A stretch of 8,952 nt of DNA, from NCBI GenBank assembly GCA_028697435.1, contig JAQVFD010000069.1, positions 1 to 8,952 on the forward strand. The letters run 5' to 3'. Positions within the stretch are counted from its first letter, which is position 1. Every line of letters begins with the position of its first letter. This DNA comes from Clostridiaceae bacterium. Its GTDB lineage: Bacteria; Bacillota; Clostridia; Lutisporales; Lutisporaceae. Position numbers and translations under genes: made by a program. Below the pieces are notes generated by a model. The model was given only the letters and a program-made list of their open reading frames with translations. It did not search any database and was not told the DNA's origin. Below, one piece after another: positions 1 to 6,878 of the stretch.

Positions 1-632
1 TTTCCTTCGGGGCAACCTTGTCTATCGGTGAATATGTTATGCCGGAGATCCTCTCCCGCTTGCTTACAAAGTTTCCGGAAATGAAAATCCATATGTCAGT
101 TTCAAATACGCAGGTTCTTCTTGAACAGTTGAACAAAGGCGAGCTGGACTTTATTGTTGTGGAAGGGCTGTTTGATAAATCAGAATACGATTCCACGCTT
201 TTTAGCCTTGAAAAGTTTATTCCCGTGTGCTCACCGAAATCGGAATTTGCAAATAAGGAAGTGAGTTTTCAAGAGGTTACAAGAAGTCGGCTGATTTTGC
301 GGGAACAAGGATCGGGTACACGAGAAATCTTTGAAAACATATTACAAAAGAACAATTATTCGCTTCATGCGTTTAGTAGAATTATTGAAATAGGGAATAT
401 GGCTGCCATAAAGAAAATGGTATCGAATGATTTAGGCATAACATTTTTGTTTGAGGTTGTGGGGAAAAAGGAAATAGAAGATAAAAGCCTTTCGGTGATC
501 AATGTACCTGGTTTTTTTGAACAACGCGAGTTTAATTTTGTTCTGTTAAAGGATAGTTTTTTTCGTGAGCGATATATGATAATTTACGAACTTCTCAAAC
601 AGACATTTAATGAGGTAACAAATTGCCACTGA
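1..632 (+). CDS. LysR-family transcriptional regulator, 5'-truncated (effector-binding domain)
   Basis: The reading frame is open from base 3 and runs into the window edge, so the N-terminal winged-helix DNA-binding domain lies outside the window; the TTG at 18 is probably an internal Leu codon, not a start. The first visible residues, FGATLSIGEYVMPEIL, match the usual opening of a LysR substrate-binding domain, strand one followed by the x-GEY-x-x-P helix. About 209 residues remain, the normal size of this domain. The stretch LILREQGSGTRE (about residues 92-103 counted from base 18) is the ligand-pocket motif typical of the CysL/YwfK-like branch. Family knowledge: such proteins are usually tetrameric regulators whose ligand switches DNA bending. 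The effector and target genes cannot be told, because the divergent neighbour expected upstream is not visible. An intrinsic terminator follows at 676-723. Confidence 0.9.
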   Translation, partial: SFGATLSIGEYVMPEILSRLLTKFPEMKIHMSVSNTQVLLEQLNKGELDFIVVEGLFDKSEYDSTLFSLEKFIPVCSPKSEFANKEVSFQEVTRSRLILREQGSGTREIFENILQKNNYSLHAFSRIIEIGNMAAIKKMVSNDLGITFLFEVVGKKEIEDKSLSVINVPGFFEQREFNFVLLKDSFFRERYMIIYELLKQTFNEVTNCH

Positions 633-675
633 CATTTTCGGAGAGATATCCATTTCTACATCGCCATGGAACAAG

Positions 676-723
676 AAATATCGGCATAGCCGGTAACACA
701 TACCAAACTATGCCGATATTTTT
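676..723 (+). terminator. Intrinsic terminator of the LysR gene, possibly bidirectional
   Basis: Bases 676-689 (AAATATCGGCATAG) and 708-721 are a perfect 14-bp inverted repeat with an 18-base loop, ending in a run of five T at 719-723. It lies 44 bases after the LysR stop codon. Read on the minus strand it also follows the DUF4015 gene stop at 776, but the T tract there is short and broken, so termination in that direction is probably weaker. A second small hairpin, GGGATT-GAG-AATCCC at 726-740, sits beside it without a T run. Confidence 0.85.
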
Positions 724-775
724 CCGGGATTGAGAATCCCTAATACTAACCCTCTAACGTGCGCGATTTTTTATT

Positions 776-1915
776 CTATTCTTTGAGTAATGCCCCTGAA
801 GTGAATACATTTCCTGCATTCCACAGCAGCCATTCCTCTGAACCTGCATCATAGGTTGCATCTATCTGTGCTCTAACCTCTGCAGACCCATACCTTTTAT
901 ATTTCTTAAGGTATGATGCTGTAAAATCCTGAAGCCACGGTCTTAAAACTGCTTTTTTTCTTACATCCTTAATGGCATCTATCCTATCCTCTGCAACTGT
1001 CATACTTCGGTTAACAATTTTATAGGGCTCGAAATCCGGCTCCGCTACTCCATAACTGCCTTTTCCATAATGAGAGGGATAAACCATCGGACATATTACA
1101 TCAACACTTTTGGCTATGGACTCAAGATGCTGTCCTATGCGCATATCATCAGTGGCAGTTGTCACAAGCCCAAAAACATCAGCTGACACAACCACTCCCT
1201 TCTTACTCAACCTATCTCTTCCATAAGAAAGGAATTCAGCTATTGCTTCTGCTTTGGATTTGCCTGCTGCGCTTGAACCGTAGTCAATTATTTTTGTATT
1301 CCCATCGGTAGGAAACCTGACATAATCAAATTGTATTTCATCGAATCCTTTAATTGCGGCTTCTTCTGCTATATTAACTAAATAATCCCACGAGTCTCTA
1401 TTATATGGATTAAGCCAAGACATTCCGTGACGGTCCCTCCATATCCCGCCGCTGGTATTCTTTACGGCAAGGTTGGCATATTTGTCCCCGGCTATTCTGT
1501 CTTTGAAAGTAACTATTCTGGCTATGGAGTATATGTTGTTGTCATGCAGCACCTTCATTACTGCATCTATATCCTTTATACGCACATTTTTGTTTGCACC
1601 TGTAAAACCCACATCTGGAAGGTCGCTGGAATAGGTCATCAATCCGTTATCATCCTTGACGTCAATTACCACGGCATTCAACTCCGTAGTATTTATCAGG
1701 TCAATCAATTTATTGAACCTTTCGGTCATGGCAACAGTATATCCGGTCATATAAATTCCTTTTACTTTAAGCCTGTTCTTCATTAACTCCCAGTCAGGAC
1801 TTTCCTGCTGCAAATAGAAATCCTCTTCATATTCATATCCTGCTGCATTTACCCCGATTACCTGAATCATTATTGCTAAAAATACCGCTGTGGCTTGTAT
1901 TGTCCATTTTCTCAT
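776..1915 (-). CDS. Secreted putative glycoside hydrolase (DUF4015 family)
   Basis: A 379-residue exported protein. Residues 1-25 form a signal peptide with charged start (MRKW), a hydrophobic core and a VNA-A-type cleavage region. The body from about residue 50 is a TIM-barrel-like domain of the DUF4015/putative glycosyl hydrolase family: KGIYMTGYT (52-60), VVIDVKDDNG (82-91), the hallmark FDEIQFDYVRFPTDG (191-205), SADVFG (244-249), CPMVYPSHY (275-283), RPWLQDF (325-331) and EWLLWNAGN (361-369). Acidic residues in FDEIQFDY and SADVFG are the plausible catalytic or substrate-binding groups, but the family's reaction is not well established, so no substrate is claimed. Start choice: ATG with AAGGAG seven bases upstream. 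It appears to be a single-gene unit with its own extended -10 promoter and convergent to the LysR gene. Probable place of action is the outer face of the membrane or the cell wall. Confidence 0.85.
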   Translation of the reverse strand: MRKWTIQATAVFLAIMIQVIGVNAAGYEYEEDFYLQQESPDWELMKNRLKVKGIYMTGYTVAMTERFNKLIDLINTTELNAVVIDVKDDNGLMTYSSDLPDVGFTGANKNVRIKDIDAVMKVLHDNNIYSIARIVTFKDRIAGDKYANLAVKNTSGGIWRDRHGMSWLNPYNRDSWDYLVNIAEEAAIKGFDEIQFDYVRFPTDGNTKIIDYGSSAAGKSKAEAIAEFLSYGRDRLSKKGVVVSADVFGLVTTATDDMRIGQHLESIAKSVDVICPMVYPSHYGKGSYGVAEPDFEPYKIVNRSMTVAEDRIDAIKDVRKKAVLRPWLQDFTASYLKKYKRYGSAEVRAQIDATYDAGSEEWLLWNAGNVFTSGALLKE

Positions 1916-1953
1916 TACTTAGCTCCTTAATGGATGAAATAATAACTTCTTAT

Positions 1954-1962
1954 AGTATATCA
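1954..1962 (-). promoter_or_regulatory. Extended -10 promoter element for the DUF4015 gene
   Basis: On the minus strand this reads TGATATACT, an extended -10 (TG-N-TATACT), 39 bases upstream of the ATG at 1915. No good -35 is seen at 16-18 bp, which is acceptable for an extended -10 promoter. The call is by eye only. Confidence 0.45.
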
Positions 1963-1999
1963 CAAAACTGATGCAGGTATTATCCTTATCAATGTTTAT

Positions 2000-2032
2000 G
2001 ACAAAAAATGCGTCTTGCGGCGCATTTTTGTC
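2000..2032 (-). terminator. Intrinsic terminator at the end of the ilvD-dctPQM block
   Basis: GACAAAAAATGCG (2000-2012) and CGCATTTTTGTC (2021-2032) pair across an 8-base loop, with one extra base in one arm. On the minus strand the GCG/CGC-cored hairpin ends in a run of six T (complement of 2003-2008). It lies 28 bases beyond the dctM stop codon, which fits the end of the transporter transcript and separates it from the DUF4015 gene. Confidence 0.8.
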
Positions 2033-2059
2033 AAATAGTATGTTCTTATGCTGCTCTGA

Positions 2060-3322
2060 TTATAAAATTATCGCGGGTATGAAAAGCGGCAGATAAACAT
2101 ATATGAGAAATGCTATTATCAAACCTATAAGATAAGGTATAACTTTTTTTGCTATCCTTTCTATCGGCATCCCTGTTACAGAAGATGCTACAAATAGGTC
2201 TATCGCCACCGGCGGTGTTATCATTCCTATAGCTATACCAACTGTAAATATAAGTCCGAAATGTATGAGATCGACTCCCAACATATTAATCAAAGGAAGA
2301 AATACTGGAGTAAGAAGAATGATTGCTGAGGATGTTTCCATGAATATGCCTGCAATTAGTATAAGAACCGATATCAACATGAGTATTATATATTTATTTG
2401 TTGAGATTGCAAGCACTCCCTGCGCAATCGCCTCAGGAATTTTCCAGTTGGCAAGAGCCCATCCGAATACTCCGCTGCATGCAATTATTATCATAATAAT
2501 TGCTGAGGTCTTACCGCTTTGCAGCATGATTTTGCCCAATTCCTTAAGAGTCAAATCACGATATATGAACATTGAAGCAATCATTGAATAAATTACTGCG
2601 ACTCCGGCAGCTTCCGAAGGTGTAAAATACCCGGAGAATATGCCTCCAAGTATGATAAGAGGCATGATTAATGCCCAGATTGCCTTTCTGAAAGTTTTCC
2701 ATAAAGCATTAAAAGAAAATGTCTTTCCATCAGGGTAATTCAGTTTTCTTGCCTGATATAAGGCAATGGCAATAAGGATACTGCCCATCATAAATCCGGG
2801 AAAAAATCCGTTTTTAAATAATTTTGTTACACTCTGCTCTGCAATTACCGCATAAAGCACCATTGGTACCGAAGGAGGAATGACAACTCCTATGCAGCCT
2901 CCGGAAGCAATCAGTGCCGCGGAACGATCCACCTCATAGCCTCTTTTCTCAAGTTCCGGTATCATTGATGATCCTACAGCGGCTGTAGTTGCTGCTCCCG
3001 AGCCCGATATAGCGGCAAAAAACATGGATGCCAATACTGAAACAGCTGATAAACCGCCCTTCATTTTGCCGAGGCATGCTTCTGCAAAGGAAACCAATGT
3101 CTTGGACATTTCACCGCGGGCAAGCAAGTCTCCTGCAAGTATGAAGAAGGGTACTGCAACCAGAGAGAAGGAATCTGTTGCAGCAAATAATCGCTGTACA
3201 ACTATCAGAAGGTTTACATCACCGGCAATCAGCACAACCGTACCGGCAATAGCTATGGAAAAGGCTATCGGCACTCCAAGAGCAAGACACCCTAAAAATG
3301 TAAATAACAATATACCGCCCAC
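2060..3322 (-). CDS. dctM: TRAP transporter large permease subunit (DctM)
   Basis: A 420-residue, strongly hydrophobic protein with about twelve predicted membrane segments. It is the ion-coupled channel subunit of a tripartite ATP-independent periplasmic (TRAP) transporter. Family signatures include LGVPIAFSIAIAG near the N-terminus, VAVPFFILAGDLLARGEMS (about 55-73), the glycine-rich SGSGAATTAAVGSSMIPEL (about 106-124), GGCIGVVIPPSVPMVLYAV (about 141-159), PSEAAGVAVIYS (about 231-242) and MITPPVAIDLFVASSV near the C-terminus. Length agrees with the usual 420-430 residues. The start is GTG, and the base at 3322 is shared between its first G and the TAG stop of dctQ, so the two genes overlap by one base and are probably translationally coupled. 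AAGGAGG lies ten bases upstream, inside dctQ. Family knowledge: TRAP systems use a sodium gradient to import organic acids. Substrate cannot be read from this subunit. Confidence 0.95.
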   Translation of the reverse strand: MGGILLFTFLGCLALGVPIAFSIAIAGTVVLIAGDVNLLIVVQRLFAATDSFSLVAVPFFILAGDLLARGEMSKTLVSFAEACLGKMKGGLSAVSVLASMFFAAISGSGAATTAAVGSSMIPELEKRGYEVDRSAALIASGGCIGVVIPPSVPMVLYAVIAEQSVTKLFKNGFFPGFMMGSILIAIALYQARKLNYPDGKTFSFNALWKTFRKAIWALIMPLIILGGIFSGYFTPSEAAGVAVIYSMIASMFIYRDLTLKELGKIMLQSGKTSAIIMIIIACSGVFGWALANWKIPEAIAQGVLAISTNKYIILMLISVLILIAGIFMETSSAIILLTPVFLPLINMLGVDLIHFGLIFTVGIAIGMITPPVAIDLFVASSVTGMPIERIAKKVIPYLIGLIIAFLIYVYLPLFIPAIIL

Positions 3323-3813
3323 TATGCCTCAACCTCCTTCTTTTCAAAGCTACTGAATATTGCACTAACTGCATGCAGCAGCATGATTCCGCACCCAACC
3401 GGGATTGCCATGTACATCAAATTCATAGGTATACGAAGAGCCGCCGAAAGCTGACTTCCCTGTTTTCCCATGTATTTAACTCCAAAATACAAGGCGATTA
3501 CAAAAAAAGCAGCACACAGTATATGCACCAGTGACTGAGCGTATTTTTTGGAGTTACCCTTGAACATGTCCTGAATAAATGTCACATTTATGTGACCTCC
3601 TCTTTTATACACACAACCTGCGCCAATAAAGGTCGACCATACCAACAAATAGCGGACCACCTCTTCGCTCCAGGAAAGGGCTTGGAAGAACACACGTGCT
3701 ATTATCTGTATAGTAGTGAAGAATACCATTCCTGCCATGGTTAGTATTACAAACCAGCAACCTACTTTATCAACGAAATCACTTATTTTGTTTATTGTTT
3801 TTACTACCGACAA
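3322..3813 (-). CDS. dctQ: TRAP transporter small permease subunit (DctQ)
   Basis: A 163-residue membrane protein with four predicted helices at about residues 19-40, 53-71, 95-113 and 128-155. The family motif SWSEEVVRYLLVWSTFIGA (47-65) and the following RGGHI (71-75) identify it as DctQ, the small subunit that joins the large permease and helps dock the binding protein. Start choice: the frame is open to an upstream TTG at 3828, but GGAGG lies within that extension; the TTG at 3813 has GGAGG eight bases upstream and gives a normal N-terminus (MSVVKTINKISDF), so it is preferred. No ATG occurs before residue 29. It follows dctP after an 80-base gap holding a hairpin and overlaps dctM by one base. 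The weak TTG start together with the hairpin would keep expression below that of dctP (inference). Confidence 0.92.
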   Translation of the reverse strand: MSVVKTINKISDFVDKVGCWFVILTMAGMVFFTTIQIIARVFFQALSWSEEVVRYLLVWSTFIGAGCVYKRGGHINVTFIQDMFKGNSKKYAQSLVHILCAAFFVIALYFGVKYMGKQGSQLSAALRIPMNLMYMAIPVGCGIMLLHAVSAIFSSFEKKEVEA

Positions 3814-3850
3814 ATAGCTCACCTCCAACCGGTCTACTTGTATTGCTATG

Positions 3851-3878
3851 GGACTCCATCCTATTAAGGATAGAGTCC
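3851..3878 (-). other. Stable hairpin between dctP and dctQ (mRNA processing or attenuation element)
   Basis: On the minus strand GGACTCTATCCT and AGGATGGAGTCC pair into a 12-bp stem with one G-U pair and a four-base TAAT loop. It lies 15 bases after the dctP stop and 37 bases before the dctQ start. No T run follows, so it is not a simple terminator. Hairpins at this place in binding-protein transporter operons commonly protect the upstream mRNA from 3' decay, giving excess binding protein over membrane parts; this role is inferred here. Confidence 0.65.
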
Positions 3879-3893
3879 TGCAAAACTGACTTT

Positions 3894-4934
3894 CTATTTG
3901 ATAGCTTCACTGATTCTCTTGAGGTAATCACTGTACTGAGGATATTTGTCATATACCGTCTGCACTGCTGCTTTAAAACTTTCAAGATCCGGATCCTCTA
4001 TTACTTCCATGCCGTTTGACTTAAGAGTTTCTATCTGGGTGGCCTCGTTCTCTGCAACCCATGCTCTTTCATATTCAGCAGCTTCCTGTGCGGCATCAAC
4101 AAATATCTTCTGAACATCAGCCGGCAGACTGTTGAATTTCTCAAGGCTGAATGTAATAACTGCAGCGGCATAAGCGTGTCTTGTCATAGTTACATGTTTC
4201 TGAGAATCCCACATTTTATAAGCGTGTATAACATTAACGGGGTTTTCCTGTCCTTGTATAGTTCCCTGCTGCAAAGCTGTAAGAGCTTCAGTCCATGCCA
4301 TAGGTACTGTATTTACGCCCAATGCATTGAAAGATGCAATATAAACTTCATTTTCCATAACACGGATTTTTAATCCTTTGACATCGGCAGCAGCTTTAAC
4401 CGGACGTACACTGTTTGTCAGATTGCGGAAGCCTCTTTCTGCATAAGCAAGACCTTTAAGATCTTTAGCTTCCAATTTTGCAAGTATTTCCTTACCTACT
4501 TCCCCGTCAAGAACTTTATAAGCGGCTTCGTTGTTGGGGAATAAGAAAGGCATATCCAGAACACCGAACTCCGGTACAAAGTTAACAAAGGGTCCGCTGG
4601 TTATTATTCCTGCGTCTAAAGTACCCATCTGCATACTTTCCAGCATTGTTCTTTCATCACCTAATGCTGAATTCGGGAATAATTCAATGTTGTACGCATT
4701 ATTCGTTCTTTCTTTTACCAGCTCTGCAAATTTTTGCGCACATACATAGAAGCTGTCCTGCTCATTAATGGTCATTCCCAATTTGAGAACAGTCGGTTCA
4801 GTAGAACCTGAAGCAGCAGGAGTTTCGCCGGCAGGCGCCTCAGTTGAAGGTGCGGCCTTTTCTCCGCAGGCAGTCAAGCTGAATACCAAAATGAGTGTCA
4901 TTGCAAAAATCATAAAACGGTGCATTTTCTTCAT
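3894..4934 (-). CDS. dctP: TRAP transporter solute-binding lipoprotein (DctP)
   Basis: A 346-residue extracytoplasmic substrate-binding protein. The N-terminus MKKMHRFMIF is followed by a hydrophobic core and a lipobox LTAC (20-23), so Cys23 should be lipidated and anchor the protein to the outside of the membrane, as usual in Gram-positives. A low-complexity Ala/Pro/Ser/Thr/Glu linker spans about 24-48. The DctP fold follows: FPNSALGDERTMLESMQMGTLD (about 86-107; shown only as a family signature), ERGFRNLTN (166-174) with Arg170, and GLKIRVMEN (187-195) with Arg191. In the family this second arginine usually forms a salt bridge with the ligand carboxylate. The motif QGQENP (227-232) is also conserved. 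These features predict an organic-acid ligand. Start choice: an upstream in-frame TTG at 4952 overlaps the ribosome site, while ATG at 4934 has AGGAGG nine bases upstream. The gene sits 56 bases after ilvD and is the first transporter gene. Confidence 0.93.
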   Translation of the reverse strand: MKKMHRFMIFAMTLILVFSLTACGEKAAPSTEAPAGETPAASGSTEPTVLKLGMTINEQDSFYVCAQKFAELVKERTNNAYNIELFPNSALGDERTMLESMQMGTLDAGIITSGPFVNFVPEFGVLDMPFLFPNNEAAYKVLDGEVGKEILAKLEAKDLKGLAYAERGFRNLTNSVRPVKAAADVKGLKIRVMENEVYIASFNALGVNTVPMAWTEALTALQQGTIQGQENPVNVIHAYKMWDSQKHVTMTRHAYAAAVITFSLEKFNSLPADVQKIFVDAAQEAAEYERAWVAENEATQIETLKSNGMEVIEDPDLESFKAAVQTVYDKYPQYSDYLKRISEAIK

Positions 4935-4966
4935 ATTCTTTCTCCTCCTCAATTTATATGTTTGTG

Positions 4967-4981
4967 CAGCCTACATGGCTG
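4967..4981 (-). other. Small hairpin between ilvD and dctP
   Basis: CAGCC-TACAT-GGCTG (as read on the plus strand) is a 5-bp stem with a five-base loop in the 56-base gap. No T run follows on either strand, so it is unlikely to stop transcription; ilvD and dctP are probably on one transcript. It may only be a weak spacer structure. Confidence 0.35.
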
Positions 4982-4990
4982 AAAAAATGT

Positions 4991-6652
4991 TTACTCTTCA
5001 AATATCGCCCCGGTATTGGCGGATGTTACCATCTTACGGTAGCGCTTGAGGTATCCGTTCGGTACAGGCTTCTCTAAAGGTACAAATTTAGCCTTTCGCT
5101 CTGTTATGGTTTTCTCATCAACAAGAAGTTCCAACTTGTTATTGGGTATGTCTATACTGATAATGTCTCCATCCTCAATAATACCAATCAAGCCCCCGGC
5201 AGCAGCCTCCGGAGATATATGTCCGATGGATGCACCTCTGGATGCACCGGAGAATCTTCCGTCGGTAATCAACGCTACACTGCTGTCCAAGCCCATTCCC
5301 GCAATTGCCGACGTAGGCGTAAGCATTTCACGCACTCCCGGACCGCCTTTTGGACCTTCATAACGTACTACAATCACATCTCCTGATACAACCTTGCCTC
5401 CCATTATTGCAGCCATACAATCCTCTTCGCTGTTATATACCTTTGCTGGACCTTTATGCACCATCATTTCAGGTAATACTGCCCCCTTCTTGACTACCGC
5501 TCCGTCCGGTGCCAAATTTCCCCAAAGAATTGCAAGTCCTCCGTCCGGGGAATATGCATTTTCACGATTTCTGATTACATTAGCATCTTTTACAGAGGCG
5601 CCTTTGATATTCTGAGCAACGGTCTTGGCTGTTACTGTCATGCAACCGGAGTTGAGTAGACCATATTCATCCAATTCCTTAAGCACAGCGGGAAGTCCGC
5701 CAGCCTGCCAAAGATCCATAAGTGTGTCCGGACCTGCCGGGCTAAGTTTTACCAAATGGGGAGTTGCTTTGCTGATTCTGTTGATATCCTTAAGCTCTAT
5801 TTTAATACCTGCAGAATGTGCTATTGCAGGTAGATGCAGCACAGTATTCGTAGAACAACCCAAGGCCATATCAGCGGTGAGAGCATTATGCAATGAATCT
5901 GAAGTCACTATATCCCGAGGACAGATGTTTTTTCCCAATAGCTCCATAACCTTCATCCCCGCCTCTTTTGCAAGACGGATACGGGCTGCATTTACTGCCG
6001 GTATCGTACCATTGCCGGGTAATCCAAGCCCAATTACTTCTGTCATACAGTTCATAGAATTGGCGGTGAACATACCCGCACAGGAGCCGCAGCCAGGGCA
6101 GGAATAATTTTCTATATCCTTTGCTTCTTGCTCTCCCATCTTGTTTGCGCCTACTGCCCCTACAGCTTCAAATGCGTTGGAAACAGTCATCTTCTTTCCG
6201 CTGTAGAAACCGGGCATCATAGGTCCGCCGCTGACAAATATGCTTGGAATATTCAGTCGAAGTGCTGCCATTATCATACCGGGTACAATTTTGTCACAGT
6301 TAGGAACAAATACCAATGCGTCAAAAGGATGAGCCATTGCCATTATTTCTACAGAATCGGCAATATGCTCTCTGCTAATAAGGGAATACTTCATGCCTTC
6401 ATGTCCCATTGCTATACCATCGCACACACCAATTGCCGGAAATTGAAAGGGTGTCCCTCCGGCAATCCTCACTCCGGCCTTAACTGCTTCCACAATATCA
6501 TTCAGGTGCAAATGACCCGGAATAATATCGTTCTGTGAATTCACGATTCCAATCATAGGTCTGCGCATTTCTTCGTCAGTCAATCCCAGTGATTTAAACA
6601 GCGCCCTATGCGGAATCCTCTCCACGCCTGATTTCATTTTGTCACTTCTCAC
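4991..6652 (-). CDS. ilvD: Dihydroxy-acid dehydratase (IlvD)
   Basis: A full-length 553-residue member of the IlvD/Edd family. Dihydroxy-acid dehydratase converts 2,3-dihydroxy-3-methyl acids to 2-oxo acids in valine, isoleucine and leucine synthesis. Visible signatures: MRSDKMKSGVERIPHRALFK at the start, GIVNSQNDIIPGH (35-47), VCDGIAMGHEGMKYSL (76-91), VPNCDK (116-121) with Cys119, Asp120 and Lys121, CPGCGSCAGMFTANSM (185-200) with Cys191, and GRFSGASRG (465-473) with the serine expected to act in catalysis. Cys119 and Cys191 are the likely iron-sulfur ligands; the third family position is Ser39, not Cys. The motif pattern favours a true DHAD over a sugar-acid dehydratase, but specificity cannot be proven by eye. 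Start: GTG with GGAGG nine bases upstream; it gives the canonical MRSD N-terminus. Notably no ilvB, ilvC or leu genes are linked; dctPQM follow instead, and no T-box motif is seen upstream. Confidence 0.93.
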   Translation of the reverse strand: MRSDKMKSGVERIPHRALFKSLGLTDEEMRRPMIGIVNSQNDIIPGHLHLNDIVEAVKAGVRIAGGTPFQFPAIGVCDGIAMGHEGMKYSLISREHIADSVEIMAMAHPFDALVFVPNCDKIVPGMIMAALRLNIPSIFVSGGPMMPGFYSGKKMTVSNAFEAVGAVGANKMGEQEAKDIENYSCPGCGSCAGMFTANSMNCMTEVIGLGLPGNGTIPAVNAARIRLAKEAGMKVMELLGKNICPRDIVTSDSLHNALTADMALGCSTNTVLHLPAIAHSAGIKIELKDINRISKATPHLVKLSPAGPDTLMDLWQAGGLPAVLKELDEYGLLNSGCMTVTAKTVAQNIKGASVKDANVIRNRENAYSPDGGLAILWGNLAPDGAVVKKGAVLPEMMVHKGPAKVYNSEEDCMAAIMGGKVVSGDVIVVRYEGPKGGPGVREMLTPTSAIAGMGLDSSVALITDGRFSGASRGASIGHISPEAAAGGLIGIIEDGDIISIDIPNNKLELLVDEKTITERKAKFVPLEKPVPNGYLKRYRKMVTSANTGAIFEE

Positions 6653-6665
6653 TTTTTACCCTCCG

Positions 6666-6680
6666 TTTCAAATTGAAGTA
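6666..6680 (-). promoter_or_regulatory. Shared palindromic element (TTCAAWTTGAA), ilvD copy
   Basis: Plus-strand TTTCAAATTGAAGTA holds an 11-bp palindrome TTCAA-A-TTGAA. It differs in one central base from 7650-7664 in front of the methyltransferase gene, in the same orientation relative to the downstream gene. It lies immediately before the ilvD ribosome site and just after the putative -10, near the expected transcription start, a typical repressor position. The regulator is unknown. Confidence 0.45.
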
Positions 6681-6709
6681 ATATAATAGGTCTAGATATG
6701 TCGTGAAAA
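6680..6709 (-). promoter_or_regulatory. Putative ilvD promoter (weak)
   Basis: On the minus strand TTTTCA (complement of 6704-6709) and TATATT (complement of 6680-6685) are separated by 18 bp; TATTAT (6683-6688) is an alternative -10. The -35 is poor and lies inside the left arm of the inverted repeat at 6696-6779, so activator or repressor control is plausible. This is a by-eye match only. Confidence 0.35.
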
Positions 6710-6779
6710 AGATTTATCATCACAAAAGTAGTAGAAGCATCTACTTTTGTATCAAAGTAATGTATTTTTCACGACATAT
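6696..6779. repeat. Large nested inverted repeat upstream of ilvD (IR1)
   Basis: Outer arms ATATGTCGTGAAAAA (6696-6710) and its exact complement at 6765-6779 form a perfect 15-bp pair. Inside it, ACAAAAGTAG (6722-6731) and CTACTTTTGT (6741-6750) form a perfect 10-bp pair with a nine-base loop. It could be a pair of spaced operator half-sites, a cruciform, or a leader RNA structure in the ilvD transcript. No T run follows, so it is not an ordinary terminator. Confidence 0.75.
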
Positions 6780-6789
6780 GAGCCAATGA

Positions 6790-6842
6790 ATATGTTTCGT
6801 GCCATTTGAATTCTAATGTAAAATGTTTGACACGAAACATAT
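6790..6842. repeat. Second inverted repeat in tandem with IR1 (IR2)
   Basis: Arms ATATGTTTCGTG (6790-6801) and its exact complement (6831-6842) are a perfect 12-bp pair; with one mismatch the arms extend to 15 bp (6790-6804 and 6828-6842). The loop of 23 bases is AT-rich. It starts ten bases after IR1, and its arm resembles the IR1 arm (ATATGT, then CGTG, with an extra TT), so the two look like related protein-binding units. Its right arm overlaps the -35 of the rightward promoter at 6827-6856. Confidence 0.7.
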
Positions 6843-6856
6843 AGATGCTATATAAT
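6827..6856 (+). promoter_or_regulatory. Consensus sigma-A-type promoter reading rightward
   Basis: TTGACA (6827-6832), an 18-bp spacer and TATAAT (6851-6856) match both consensus boxes exactly. No plus-strand gene lies downstream before 7936, so transcription would run into the 3' end of the methyltransferase gene in antisense. The -35 lies in the right arm of IR2, so a protein bound there would control it. Whether it is used is unknown. Confidence 0.55.
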
Positions 6857-6878
6857 TTTTAGCTCTTTAACCCCTAAA

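Noticed and set aside
1427..1786. Open frame antisense to the DUF4015 gene
   Set aside because: It is fully inside a well-supported gene on the other strand, has no ribosome site worth noting and no recognisable protein features.
3814..3828. N-terminal extension of dctQ starting at TTG 3828
   Set aside because: The extension contains the GGAGG ribosome site itself, so translation should begin at the TTG at 3813.
4935..4952. N-terminal extension of dctP starting at TTG 4952
   Set aside because: The added codons are the AGGAGG ribosome site; ATG at 4934 gives a normal lipoprotein signal peptide.
5046..6538. Several open frames on the plus strand across ilvD
   Set aside because: They are shadows of the ilvD coding sequence, with compositions expected from reverse-complement reading and no family motifs.
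6696..6842. Insertion sequence remnant
   Set aside because: The repeats have no transposase fragment between them and no clear target-site duplication at the flanks; a small non-autonomous element remains possible and is kept in the findings.
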